Positions 11,286-26,000 of a stretch of 64,000 nucleotides of DNA are shown here, one piece after another. Every line of letters starts with the position of its first letter. Position 1 is the stretch's first letter. The stretch comes from Deuterostichococcus epilithicus (Eukaryota; Chlorophyta; Trebouxiophyceae; Prasiolales; Stichococcaceae), in NCBI GenBank assembly GCA_033439295.1, contig JAVTLE010000005.1, forward strand, positions 980,501 through 1,044,500. Reading direction: 5' to 3'. Both the position numbers and the translations under genes were made by a program. The notes under the pieces were generated by a model. That model searched no databases and was not told where the DNA came from. It was given only the letters and a program-made list of their open reading frames with translations.

Positions 11286-14200
11286 TCAGGCCCCGCACCT
11301 GAAGTCTGCGCCGGCCAGGCGGTTGACCCTGAACATGCAGCCCTGAATCAGGATGCCGCTGACATCCGCGATGGCGGTGCCGATGCTGTCGCCGACAGAT
11401 GTCGCCGCCAGCGCAAACTCCTGCAGGCCCGGCTCCACGTTGCACGTAATGATGGTGAAGCTGTTGACGTACACCGCGCCGCCCAGTAGGCCTGGGACAT
11501 ACAGCACACAACGGTGTAACAGCAGCAAGTCGCTCGCGCAGCAGGCCAGACAGCGCTGCTTTCGACTGATGACTACTGCCGGGTGCCAGAATCTTGCAAA
11601 CCCCCCACCCCCCCTNCCCTCCTAATAGGGAAGGCATGGGCGGGACTTCCGACATGTCAGTCGCTCGTTGACCAAAAGCGACCCAGGAAACTTTGCTGTT
11701 CGGCAATCCCGAGCAACGTACTACAAGGGCCACGTCGGGAACGCCAGCAAGGAGGTTCACAAAGCTTCGGGCTGACATGATTAGGGCATTGGGGCTTGAA
11801 TCCGCGGTAGACGCATTACCTCAGCACTGCCAACTCCCGTTGCTCCTGGCTGCCCTCAGAAGGGGAGTCCCACGCATGGGTGCGCCCAGACAAGATGGCA
11901 TGTAGGGAGGCAGCATGATTGAGCGCGCCGGCGTGCGGCTCGACAGCGGGAGGAGGCTCACCCACGACGAAGGCCGGTCCGAGCAGCGCCATGTTGTAGA
12001 GCGGCCAGTGGAAGGCCGCGACAACGGTGAAGAACGCCAGGAACACGCACTGTAGCGCCGGCATCGCCCACAGCGCCCGCTGGTCGGCCTGCAGGACTTG
12101 TCCCGACATCGTCTGTTGAAAAAGCAGCCATTGGCTCCGCGATGAAAGTCGTTGGCAGCGCATACCTCGGTTGCAGCAGCTGTTGGCTTCGAGGCCTGGC
12201 TGCTGTTGTGGCCTACAGAGGTCCGGCTGCAGGCTGCACATCTGGCACAGACGGACATGCTGTGCCGGCAAAGTGCAAAAGGTTCAAGAATTGCACCTTG
12301 CAGGTTTCCGAGCCGCACCTGGTACAGCAGCCCCGAGGAGCGCGATACAAAGACGCCCGCCTGGTAACACCAGTTTGCGTACTCGTAGAAGCGCTGCCGC
12401 GCCCCGACGTCGGTGACGGGAAAGCCTATTGCGGTCCAGGTGCCGGACTGCAGTCAGCCGGACACGTTGTCGCTCTGTTGAAAAGCGTCGCCGTGCTCCG
12501 TCGGACCAGAACCGGCTGGTTTGGAATCATGCGGGGTGAAGCTGCTAATCTCTGTCACCTGTTTGCGCCCCCTTCCTTTCCCACCTCTTACCTGGCGCGG
12601 GCTGCGCCACTTGAAGGCTGCCACGAATCGACAGGTAGGATAGTCCAGCGACTTTCGTGGACACCGTTCGCACCTGCATGGCGTACTCGGCTGCGTAGAC
12701 CAGCGCCAGGGGCACGATGTAGGGCCACAGCGCAGCAGTTGCGGCCGCCCGCCGCCGCAGCGTCATGTGCTGCAGCTTGGGCCCCTTCTCGCCTGCTCCA
12801 TGCAACGTTGCCTTGCACTGATTGGACTGATATCCACATTCTGCAGGATGGCAGCTTGCTACATGACAGCCTTCCATAACGCCATCTCAAGGTTGGCTGG
12901 TGCGGTCGATGGGTGGAAGGACCCGCTGCAGGAAGCCAATCAATGAGCGACATGCAGCACAGAGGGTCCAGCAGTGCAAGAATCAGCCCACCTTCGCAGC
13001 CGTCGGAGTCACTGCCTGATGGCACTGCTAGCACCACGTACTGGCCGCTGCCGGCTGCCGCCCGGCTGGGCAGGTGCCCGCCGCTGCCTGCCCGTCTGTC
13101 ATGCACCGCCGCCGCCGCCACTGCGCTGCTGCCTGAGGCGACCGCCTGCGCCGGCGATGCCGCTCCGTCCGGCAGGAGCCTCGCGGATTCTGGCAATGTG
13201 CTGGTCGGAGATCCCTCTGCGTCCGGCACCCTCCGGTAGCTGGGACCACTCGGCTGCTGTGGCCGCTGCAGCAAGCCATAGTACACCCATCTGCGGGGTG
13301 CACGGGGAGAAGCCTTGTCTAATGGGCGAGGCGAACATTCACAGCGGCCGGCCTGAGACAGCCGGGGTGTACCAGACGATGCAGTCACGGTGGCTGTGTG
13401 CTTGATCCACCATCGACACTCACATGCTCAGACGCCTATCCCATCGTTGGGGGCTGAACAACCTGTGCAGAGCGGTACAGAGAGGGAGAGATGCGTACAG
13501 CCAGGCGATGGCGGAGGCGTTGGCGGCCAGCAGCACATGGGAAAAGGGCAGGCCGACCCACAGGTGCAGCACCAGCACCCACCCGTACCCAAACACTCCG
13601 GCAAACCCTGCAGTTTTGGTGTGCAGAATCTATCTCAAATACTAGTGCTGCAGCATGTGCTGGGGCATGCACAGCCTCTCCGACCGCCATCTTGGCTGCA
13701 GGGTAACAGCAAGGGTGTGTGCTGCCGGTGTACACAGCTGCCGTGCGTAGAAGCAGGGTCTGCTGAGCGCACCAGTGCCGCTGCTCCAGCACGTGAGCGC
13801 ACGCTTTGGTTCGTACAGCGAGCACAGCGCCAGACAAGACGCCTCGCCCAGCCCTGCCTGCGTGCCGTCGCACAGCTCGGCTCACTGCAGAGCCGTCGCC
13901 GTGCAGTCCCTCCCACTGTGTTCACCTGCACTTTGCTCAGCAAAGGTGCCAGGATGCACAGCTGCCCCGATCTTGCCTGCGCCGAGCCGAACGCGACGCC
14001 CAGCAGCTGCATGTTCCGGCTGCTGCTGAGGGCCACCGTGAGGTACGCGCACGACATGAACGCCGCAACGACCCAGACGCGGAGCTCATACCCCACAGCA
14101 TGAAACCTGCAGCATGCCAAACAGCGCCTCTGACGCACTGTTTGAGGGTCGTTGCCTGCGCTGCTATGGGAACGAGCACTCGCTAGAAGCACCAATAAAC

Positions 14201-14549
14201 TCACCAGTACGGTGCGGTGAGCTTCAGACACAGCGACGGCAAGATTGCGGCTAGGTATACTAGCCCAACAGCGCCCGACGAAATGTCATTTGCGCCAGCA
14301 ATCATGATCACGTATGCTGCGCATGACGCATGGACCGTCGGAGCATGTTGGAAGGCGTGGAACACGGCACAGTGCCTTGCACAGTTGGCAGAGTGTTGCA
14401 TACACTGCAGGGCATTGACCGCGCCATGGCGCACCAGAGTTGTTGATTAGTCCGAGCAGCCAGAAAGCCGTGGAGTTGCATGCTGCCTGGTTGTTTCGAG
14501 CCTGTCCTGGCTGTCTTGTCAGAGGCAACTGCTCGGAACCCCCGTTCAT
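11286..14549 (-). CDS. CLN3: battenin / CLN3 family membrane protein
   Basis: CLN3 proteins are multi-pass transporter-like proteins of lysosome or vacuole membranes, related to the major facilitator fold. Matching segments from N to C terminus are: TAFWLLGLINNSG (near 14450); AYVIMIAGANDISSGAVGLV followed by LPSLCLKL; GYELRVWVVAAFMSCAYLTV; LLGVAFGSAQ and the GLGEAS-like segment near 13870-13980; CWSSGTGA; FGYGWVLVLHLWVGLPF; LWPYIVPLALVYAAEYAMQ near 12690; YANWCYQAGVFVSRSS near 12340; LQCVFLAFFTVVAAFHWPLY near 12020; and GLLGGAVYVNSF through the stop (exon 11286-11491). An Ala/Gly/Ser-rich stretch (about 12960-13250) looks like a long loop before the later helices. Start 14549 (MNGGSEQ) gives an N terminus of ordinary length; 14630 is an upstream alternative. 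One ambiguous base (11617) falls in an intron. Confidence 0.9.
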
Positions 14550-14838
14550 GCCTCGGGTGGATGTCTCAAGGATGAGGAATGCTATTTTGAGTATGCAGCC
14601 ATCCTTCAGCGAGCAGCCAGCTCTCACCAATGGCTGCTATGATGCTCATGCGATGGGTCAAAGACGTCGGACACAGAATGGCAGCGGCAAGGGCTGGCTC
14701 GAACATTTGCCAGATGACGAATGCTACAGGGCAGCCTGTTGGAAAGGGCCTGGCTGAAAGGCCAATCCCGGCTGGTCGAATGGGTGCTGTTGCATGCGTA
14801 TTACAGCTGACAAACTCATTGTCCGATTACTCGTAGTT
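14550..14838. other. spacer between COQ5 and CLN3, both on the minus strand
   Basis: The 289-bp gap lies upstream of the CLN3 start and downstream of the COQ5 stop. It should hold the COQ5 3' UTR region on its left and the CLN3 promoter on its right only if CLN3 starts at 14549; note that CLN3 reads away to lower coordinates and therefore its 5' side faces COQ5's 3' side. No gene is seen. Confidence 0.4.
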
Positions 14839-16761
<1,923 letters not shown>

Positions 16762-17415
16762 GGTTGGTCAGGTCAATTGCCTGGCTAGACTGAGCTGTAA
16801 ACTTTGCACGCCGGGGGTGTGTTCGTATTCTGATTTTCCAATGTGCAAGCTTCAAATCCAAACCAGCGTGCAAGCTGCAAGTGGTGGCACATTCCATGAC
16901 CAATCTGCATGCCAACTGCATGCGTCGTGCAATTCTCTACTTCTCTCCCGCCTCATTTCCTAATTCGAATCGATGGCGGTGTCTCGATTGTGCATGGCTG
17001 CGTGTTTGACAACCTTCTCATCAGCGCCGACAACTTGACATGCGTGCCGTTGGCAGTGAACGTCCCTGAACCGCAGTGTGATCTCATGCGTCCAGACTTG
17101 CTTGTTGTTCAGGTTACAGCTTGGACATGCATCATCAAGTGCCCATCAGCGCATGACCTACTGCAATCTACCACAAGCTGAGCCGTCGCAGGACTCACGT
17201 CTTGAAACTTTCAGCGGGCATGAAGTATGAACACCAACTGCCAAGGCACCATGTCCGTTGCCACACCAGGGTCTGAATCGTGGCCCCCAAATACTATGTT
17301 TTGTGTGCTGCTGATGCTATCGGCAATATACAGGCATGCCATCGAAGCATTCAGCTGCTGCCACACTGGGCAAGGATCTGTCGAGCCAGCCGCTCCTTGT
17401 TCCGCAGGCCAATAG
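16762..17415. other. intergenic spacer
   Basis: This 654-bp stretch lies between the COQ5 start and the stop of the next minus-strand gene. It is less GC-rich than the genes. Short open frames at 16909-17181 and 17227-17415 (+) match nothing I recognise and show no splice-consistent extension. It probably holds the COQ5 promoter and a 3' UTR. Confidence 0.45.
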
Positions 17416-20400
17416 TCACTGTGCCTTGTGCCTGGCCGCCTTGCCAACGGCCTCCCCCTTCGGCTGCTCACCGGCCACCTGCTCTGCGGTGGCCTTCATG
17501 ATGACCTGCTTCTCCATCGCCATTGCTTTCCGCTCCTCGAGTTTGGCCTCGGCCGTCCGGGCGGCTGCCGCGGCGCGGCCGCGCGCCTGCCGCAGCTGAC
17601 GCGGCACCGTTGCCTGCCGCACGATGCCGCACGAGTGTTCGAGACGTGATTGCAGAGGCAGGGTGTCTGAATGCGTTCCGGAGACCGTACCAGACGTCTC
17701 AATGCAAGCGAGACAGGGGTGCCAGGCAGATACTCGAACACAGAGCTGGAGGTGATGCAATGCATTTCGCCATGCAGCAATGCAGGTAGCGCACTATCCG
17801 GTGCCAGCAATACTGAGCCCTCTCAGAGGGGGCATGGCAATCGGCAACAGCACAAAAACCGCCGTACCAGCGCCTTGTCGAAGAGTGGGGACATCTCCGC
17901 AGCGGCCTGCAGCGGCAGTGCCTGCCGTGCCGTCGCCAGTGCCGCAAGCAGGCGCTGCGCCTCGGCGGCCGACAGCCTCGCCTCGCAGGCCGCCGCGTGC
18001 GCCGCTCCGGCGCCCAGCACCGCCAGAGCGTCCGACAAAAGCTCCCGCTCCAGTCTTCCGGTCGGCTGCAGCCACTCTATGGTGGCCAGCACAGCCTCGT
18101 GGGCGCGATGCTGCAAGAGAAGTGCTGGCAGATCTGCCGACGACTCAGCCGCCGCCGCTGCGGCCACTCCTGCCCCTGCCGCTGCTGCCGCTCCTGCTGC
18201 TGCGCCGCCGCTGGTGTGCTGCTGCGGCCCCGTGGCGGCCACCAGGCCCGCCAGCATGGAGCAGGCAGTGGCGGTGGCGCAAACGCCGGCGTCGCTCACC
18301 ATGGCGCGGCCGGTGCACGTAGAGTGGTGCGCCTTGGCAAAAGCCAGCAGCCTGCACGGAAAGGGCACCGGCTGGTGCCACTGCACTGCGCCTCTGATGC
18401 TTGCAGAGCACCTGTGGTGCTGGCGAGGAGTCACAATGCACCATGCAGAGCATGTTGTGACAGGCGGGAGGAAGGCTGCATTCCGGACCATGACAAGGGG
18501 GCCCAGTCAAGACAGAGGCCGCCTGAAAGACGAGAATGTTGCCCACCTGACGGCGGCCTTCACGGCAGCATCGACGGCGGTGGCAGGGACGGCCTCGCCA
18601 ACCTCGAGTGCGCCCTCGACGGCGCCGCCAAACGCCGCCAGCGCATTGGCCACGGCGCGGAACGACGCCCGCCGCGGCGCTTGGTGCACAGCAGCCCCCC
18701 TCAGCTCCGCGGATCTGCCGGAAAGCTGACTGTGAAGCACATGCACGAGGTCTGGCTCCACCGTCGCCTCTGCCGGCTGGCACAGGAGCGCGCCCAGGGC
18801 GTCAGTAACGCCCGCCTTGGTCAAGCCCTGCAGCGCCGCCGGCAGCGCGCCCGTCCGCTTGGCAGCCAGCGCTTCGCCCAGCAGCTGCAGCACCGCGCTC
18901 GACGCCGCGCTCGCCGCGGCGTCGATGACATGAGCCGTGACTGCCTGTCCACGCGTGCAGGGGGACCTTGTCAGCTTCCCGGTGCATCTGCTGCTCCACA
19001 GGGTTTCGCAGCTCCACGGTCCTCGTGGATGCAGCTGGAAAGCACGAGGTGCACTGGTGCTCGAAGAGAGTCCCACTGATCAGGCGAGAGGTCAGCTGTG
19101 CGGGAGCTGCTCCCGCTTCAGCTGACTTCGCTGACGTCAAGAGTGATGCCTCCGCGTGGATTCGCCAGGCAACAGAGGCGTGTACATTTCGTGCTACTGT
19201 GTCCAATGAAATGCAGTTGTCACCCTGCTGCCAGACAAGCACAGTTGCAACTGCTGGGGCCACACCTGCAAGCTTCGGTGCACTCTGTTGTGCCCCAGGA
19301 AACCTGACGCCTGAGCGATGTCCATGGGAAACTCGATCAGCGTCCGCACAACCTCAGGCTGCTGCCACGCGGACGCTGCCCGCAGCAGCCCCACCAGTGC
19401 CCTCAGCGCCGCCTCGAGTGCCGTCTCCTGCACGTCACCGGCGCGCAGCCCCCTGCGCCGAGCCAACCGTGAATGAACATCTGTGACGGCCTGTGGCTCC
19501 ACCGTAGATGGGTTTCCGGTCGAACATGAATATACAACAGGCGTGTTACAGGAGTTCGTTGGCACGCCCATGGGGCCCCTCACCAGAATGGCTGCGGGGT
19601 CACAACGACTTGATGTGAACATGCTTTGAGACACCACTGACGGGCTGCATGAGCCAACGCGCTGCACAGTAGCCTCAGTGTGCCGCAGGTTGCTGGCATT
19701 GCAGGATCTCGTTGTTCCGCCACTCCAAGTGAGGTCACAGGCCGACCAGTTGACTGCTCAGGCGCGATGCAGTCACACGAGCAGCGGGTGTCATGCTGGC
19801 TGCCACGAGTCTACACTGCACGGCCGCACGCCTGCCAGTCCGGGCAACACAGAAGGAGAAGCAGTCGCTGTGTGGCGGAGGCGCCTCACCGCAATGCGGC
19901 GGTGAGCAGCGTGACGGGAACCAGCAGCCGCGGCACCTGCTGCACAATCGCTACGCCCCGTGTCTCAAGGTCGCCAGCCGCCAGCGTGCGGACCGCAATG
20001 CCCCTCACCTGTGCTCGCACGGCAGTTTCGGCAAATCTGGATGCTGTGGCCCCTTGGTCCTGCAGGTCAACCTGGAGCTGTGCACAAATGCAGCAACACT
20101 CAGATCCTGAGGCATCCCGCGGTGGCTGTTCCCCGCCCCCGCACACGCCGGCTGCCCCACACAGTCAGCAACTCGGTCAGGCGCAGCCCACGGTTCTCGA
20201 AGGTCGTGAGACCGTGCCTGGACCCAGGAACTGGAGGAGGGACACGTACCGCGTCCGTGGCCGCAGTGAGGAAGGCGCCCGTGGCGGCCGCCGGCGCAGC
20301 GGCCACCGCATCCATCACCAGATCCTCCGTCGTCAGCAGCAGCCCGTGCATCTGCCCCAGGGCCAGCTGAAGGCTATTGCCTTCCAGGGCGCCGGGGCAG

Positions 20401-21941
20401 CCCGTGACCACAGCGGCGCTGACCGCACAGGACGCCCGCAGCAGCATCGAGCAGGCAGCGAGCACCTGTCCCGCGGCCTCCGCCGGCAGGCGCTGGCGCA
20501 GCTTGTCAGCCGGGACGGCCGCCGGCAGCCGCCACAGCCTGCCAGTTGGTGCGGCCGGCTGGCGCGGCACGAGCGTGAGCAGGATGTCGAACGCGCAACA
20601 TGCCGGCATCACCACCACGGAGAACAGCGAGCTGCCTCGGAGGGAGGCTGCCGCGCCGTCGTCGGCGGCGCCGCGCGCCTCGACATCATCCACCAGCATG
20701 CTTGCATTCAGCAACAGCTTCGCCGCCTGCCGCTGCAACGCCGCCGTCTCGCCAGCCGACGACTGTCCCGCGACGCAGCGGTCGACAGCCTTGCCGGTGT
20801 CGCGCCTCAGACTGTCCGCCACCAGCTTCAGATAAAAGAGACGGCGCTTCACCTCAGCGTCGCTCAGGCTCTGGCTGCCCGGCGGCGGAAGGCGCTCCTG
20901 CAGCAGCTGCTGCCCCTCATCCTGGGGCAGGCTTATTGCCGCGGCATTCTTGCGCCCAGCTGACGCTGACGCTGCTGCCATTGGGCCGGTGCGCCGCTCT
21001 GCTGCGACACTCGAGGCCTCTGCTGCGGCGGAGCCCGCTCCCACCACCGATGCCGCTGCTGCGGCTGTTGCTGCTGGCGACGCGGCCGCCAGCACCGTTT
21101 CCAGTGCTGCCGCGGCGGCTGCCGGGCTGCTTGCCGCATGGGAGTGCCGCTGCTGCGACTGCGGGTGCGCATGCTCCTCTGCAGGATGCCAAGGGCGCGC
21201 GGCCGCCCCGAAGGCCGCAACCTTCTGCAGTGCCGGCGGGTGCTGCTCCTCGACTGCGGCCCGCAGGCCCGGTCGTCTGAGCCCCGTTGCCAAGACGGCC
21301 AGCACAGGGGACCACAGCATGAAGCTGTTGTGGCTGTGCATCACGCCAGTCGGCAGCCGGTCTGCCAGCGCGATGAAGGCCGCAGCAGCGGTCTCGAGGT
21401 CTCGGCCTAGCATCAGCTTCTGGCATGTCTCCAGGACCCAGGGAGTCGGCTGCCCCGCAGGACTGCCCTCACTGGAATCCGATTGTGTCGACCTGCAAGC
21501 CGATGCATTGCACCGGTGAAGTGGGCCAGGCGTCCGAGCTGCAGTTGAGGGTTTTCTGGGCGTGTAAGGGTGCACAAAGATCGCAATGCCGGGGCGACAT
21601 GGAGGTGTAAGGCATGCGAGTCATTGCCGAGGTGCATCATCCAGTCTGCAGACAGCGCACCCTGGGGGTGGATCCTCAAGATACGAGTTGAGGAGCTCCC
21701 ACGGCGGCATACCCAGACCACCCAGCTCCGACATTTCAGCAACGAGTGACGAGAAGACCTTGGCGTCATCCACCCCGACGGCGCCAGCTGACGCGCCGGA
21801 GCCCCTGCTATGCGAGGAGAGCAAGTGCCCGCTCCCGACAGGGCCGGCGCCGTTCGTATCAGCAGCCAACGAGGCGAGGTGCGCAACCGCGTCATGGTCT
21901 GCGGCGCTCAGGCGGTCGCTTGCATGCAGGTGCTCCGGCAC
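17416..21941 (-). CDS. unrecognised Ala-rich, probably all-helical protein, about 971 aa
   Basis: I do not recognise this protein. Seven exons join in phase: 21661-21941, 20250-21492, 19890-20059, 19311-19452, 18547-18944, 17868-18351 and 17416-17613. The first exon is Ser/Gly/Asp-rich and ends near PPWELLNSYLEDP. The 414-codon second exon has amphipathic helices (LETAAAAFIALADRLP; RRLFYLKLVADSLRRDTGKA; SLQLALGQMHGLLLTTEDLV) around an Ala/His-rich low-complexity part. Later exons continue Leu/Ala helices (ALEAALRALVGLLRAA; LVAATGPQ; LPALLLQHRAHEAVLATIEW). The C terminus is a charged coiled segment (AEAKLEERKAMAMEKQV) ending in RHKAQ. The pattern resembles ARM/HEAT-like helical-repeat proteins, but no family motif supports a name. 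The intron after 19311 needs a GC donor. Codon use equals that of its neighbours. Confidence 0.72.
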
Positions 21942-23020
21942 GTGCCTCCTGCAGTGCGGTGCCCAATCGAAGCCTCATCCGCAACACGACAAGCATTTAT
22001 TGCATCGGGCTTTACCAGACGCAGTGCCGCTGGCTCGAGTGAAGACAAGCAGTGGGACGCTAATACGTACAACAAGCGGAGGCATACACATGGCACTTGC
22101 CTTTGCTGCTGCGGATCCATTTCGCAGCGCGTTTAAAATCTGCATTTGTCGTTGTGCTTATTGCTCAGACACGTGCCCAGGCGTGGTTTCTGCGCTGCTG
22201 CAGGGCATTCGAGCAGCCCACTTGCAAACAGTCGCAAGTGCAATGCAAACCGCACCTTTGGAGGTGAAGCGTCACGTCACGCCTTGCAAGTTCGGTACTT
22301 GATCGAGCAGCATCCATGCGTCTTTATTCAACCTGAGCGAACGTAGGATCTTGGAGGCTCAACTTTGGAGTCAATCCCCATGTCATTTGCACTGCCTTTC
22401 AAGGTGGTTCGATATAGGTGCAATTGATCCCATCCAGTTCACATACAGGAGTGGCATCAAAATGCTGTCAGTCAACACAGGTTCCAAGCAAGACAACTGG
22501 AAGGTGCACGTGACCTTGTGCGGCAAAATTGGCGGGAAATGCGGAACTTATGGCTTATTGGTCACGTACGTCAGCAACTGCCGATGCGCTGGCCGGGCAG
22601 CAACACAAACCAGAACAGTCTCATTCCAAGGCTCTGTAGCAGTCGCTTGCAGTGTCGCTTGCAGATTTTGCAGATCCAGACGACCAGCTCAGACTCAAGT
22701 CTGCAAGCGGCGCATGGATGCTCGGTGGCACCAAGCATAGCACAACCATTCAAACCTTCCGTCATCGAGGCAGTCAATTTGGCGCGCATGGTGCCAAGGG
22801 CTTGGAGCGGTAGATGCTGTAGGCACCGAAGTCCCGCTTTGCGCTGCACGACCGGCGCGCATGTCAGCAAGTGGATCTGGCGTCAGATGCAGCACCGCAT
22901 GTGCAGTATGGGGGCATTCCAGGCACGAGCAGCTGTGCGCAGTAGCAGACTCCACTCCGGGGAGAGCGGTGAGGGGTCGGCGCTCTCTCCTCAGTCAGGC
23001 AAAGGGGTCGATCGCTGCAC
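21942..23020. other. intergenic spacer, 1.1 kb
   Basis: The region lies between the unknown gene's start and the stop of the exonuclease gene, both on the minus strand. It is A/T-richer than coding DNA. Plus-strand frames at 22146-22740 are short and lack coding character. I see no RNA gene or repeat. Confidence 0.45.
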
Positions 23021-26000
23021 TCACTCGTGGTCGACCTGCCAGGCGGGCGGCAAGAAGCTTGGCTGCAGCTCCGCCACGAAGCAGCCGCGGAAGCGGCGCG
23101 CCAGCTGCAGCAGCTCCGCCTCGCCGCCCCGCGCCAGCGCCCTTTCGACCACCTGCGGGGCGGTGCACCAGACCAGGCGAGGGTCAGCGCCGTCAGGAGC
23201 ACGTGGGCCTACATGGGAAGGACCTGCAGGGTCTGCTTCAGAGAGCCACAGCTGTCATCACGTGTGCTGCGACTGGCCCAGGGAACCGGCGCCGGGCAGA
23301 GCATGCAGGCTTCATCGCCGCGGCAGCACGCCTGGCTCGTGACCAGCGGATCAATCCAGGCCTTAAGAAGCTTGTCTACTGAACTTCTGACCTGCAATCA
23401 ACCAAGATGTGCTGGTCCGCCTGATACTCATTCAGCCAACCTGTATGCTCAACTGATGCTGGAAATCAGACCAAACAGCTACCTTGAGAGAGCTGCTGCC
23501 CCCCTCGACACTGTCACCCAGGTCGGCTGGCTTCTGTCTCAACTGACAGTCAATCTTTGACAGATCTCGTACCTGCTGGCCGTGCCACTGGTGGCCAGAC
23601 GTCCCAAACTCGTCTGCGCTGGACGCCATGGCCGCAGACTCTGTCGATGCCGACCCGTCCGCGCCATCTACGGCGGGATTGCATGCGTTGCCTGTGCCAG
23701 CGACTGCTCCGGCAGCCGCAAAGCCCGCCCGTCGCTGCACCTTTTGCCGCGACTTGCGCGGCAGACCTGCCAGCATGCCCTCCTGCAGGGTCGGCTCGAA
23801 CAAGTCAGTCAGATCACAACAGTCCTAGACCTATCAAGCATTGAGTCCAGGTCCTGCTGGCGGAAAGCAGGTGTTTGGGTGGCATCCTCGAGCGAGCCGC
23901 ATCCGGTTCTGTGCCTTTGTTGCATGGCGGTTTCGCGCATGATGCCAGATGTCTTCTGCTCTGTTCTGCTCCAAGCTGCGGACGACAGCCCCACCTGGAT
24001 GTCTGCCTCAGGGAGGTCGCTGCTGCCTGGCTGCTGCCCCAGATATGCCCTCACGATGTTCTCCACATCTCTGCGAGACAGGCCACAGCTGCTTCATGCC
24101 GGTATGCTGTCAGCAGCGACAGTTGTTTTCTTGCCATGGTCAAAGGATGAGACGTGTCCTGTATGTTTTGGAAGCCTTTCATGTCAAGGTGTATTGAACC
24201 AGAAGGACGACCTCGCTGCATTCGGTCACCTGCGCCGGCGCTCTGGCATCTCCTTGCGGTGGTGCAGCAGCGCCCCCGCTGCGCGTCGCACCGCCACCGG
24301 GTGCGGCCGCGGGGCGCCGTCCGGCGCCGGGCCCATCGCGGCGGCATCTGCAGCCACCCACCAGACCTGTTTGCTGGCTGTGATTGCATGTCAGCCTGAG
24401 CATCAGCCAAGCAGCAAGTTTGCAGGCACATCTGTCAGCGCTTCCCTGCCTCCTGCCCCGCAATGCAAAGAAGCCCGCTGCCACGGATGTCGACAGGGAT
24501 TAGGCTTTGCATGGGTGCAGCAGGGCATGGGCGCCCACCTGGCATCAGGGGGACGCCGTATTCGCTGCAGATGTCGCGCTTCAGCTCCTCCGCCGCCGTG
24601 TGGGCCCTCTCGTGGCTGCACGGCAGGATGGGCATGTGGACACAACGCTGGCGGCCTGCTGTGCTTGCACACTGCTGCAGGGTGATCCGCCTTGCATCCC
24701 TCAGCCGGACAGGGACACATGAGGACAACGCTCTGGTGGTGAATGGCAGCACACGCACCAGTCGATGCACAGGAGAACGATGTCATGGGATCTGTGGCTC
24801 TTCAGGTGAACAGGGAACGCCCGGCGGTAGCAACTGGGCACGATGCGGTATCTGCCAGCCATGCAAAACCCTTTGTCAAGAACGTGAAGATGCATGGAAT
24901 CATGGGGCCTGTGTTTAAAGTCAAGTGCACCCAGCGACACATGCCATGCATCTTGCAGCGTAAGCCAGAGCATCAGTGCTGCTACGAACAGCGCAGGCAG
25001 GCACTAAGCCGACCGCGCGCGACCATTCCGTCAGGGTTCCCACCGCAGGTAGTGGCTGGCGTCGCCGCACACCACGCACTTGTTCTCCCGGCTCGCGACG
25101 TAGTAGTGCTGCAGCCCGGCGTTCTGGTCCGAGTTTTGGTGCGGGAAGCGCAGCCTGATGGTCGGCGGGCCGACGCCGCCATCGACTCGGTCTGCACGCC
25201 CAGCAGCATCCACTCATCGGGACCATGCTGCCACACAGATATGTGCACTCCTTAGGATGACCAGCTGGAACGCAGCAACGGAGGTCCTCGATCGTGCTGA
25301 GCATCTGCCTGTGCTCAGGCGTGCAGCTTTTCGGGAAATACATGGGTAATACCTGCCAGGCCGCGCGAGATGTACCAGTCGATCTTGGCGCGGTCGCAGA
25401 AGCACAGCAGCTCGCCGTCCTGCGATGCAAAAAAAAGCCCAGATCTTCGACTTGAAACAATTCAACACCTCGGCGAAGCATCACCTGCCCTGGCGCGGTC
25501 ACTGCAGCTAGGTGACAGGCTAATGCGGCCAGGTGCTGTGTCCTTAAAAAGAAGCCAAACTCGAGGCAGCGCACCTCCGACATCATGCGGCAGTTCTCGT
25601 ATACCGGCGCCTGCAGCGCAGCGCAACAGAGCAGTGGCGTCGCTGGACAGAGTGCGATTCAAAGCAGGTCAGTGATTCGACAAAGATGGAGCATAAGTGC
25701 GGCACCGGCACGCAGAGGCAGCCGCAAACAGCCACACGGAAGTGTCTGCGGTGTGCAGCACCCACCTGTGCAGCAAACTTCTTCACCATTCGCTCCCTGA
25801 GGTGCGCCTTGCGCTTCTGCTGGCTCATCTCGTGCTTGGGGTTGCGCGGCTGCGGAAGCGGCGCCAGCCCAGCAGCCTCCTTGCCAAGGCGGCCTGCGGC
25901 AGCGTCCGCCAGGAGCGTGCGGATCTGTGGCCGGTGACCAGCACGTCACAGGACTGGGGTGAGACCTAGATCTGATGGCAGGTAGCATCTTGGAGACAGT

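Noticed and set aside
11770-11825. tRNA-like B-box (GGATTCAAGCCCC) on the minus strand
   Set aside because: No matching acceptor stem, D-arm or anticodon arm could be built around it, and it lies in a CLN3 intron.
16909-17415. Small plus-strand frames upstream of COQ5
   Set aside because: Short, A/T-richer, with no splice-consistent neighbours or recognisable content.
20100-21519. Long plus-strand frames opposite the unknown gene
   Set aside because: GC-rich third positions create open antisense frames. The minus-strand frame is longer, joins other exons in phase and has helix-like periodicity.
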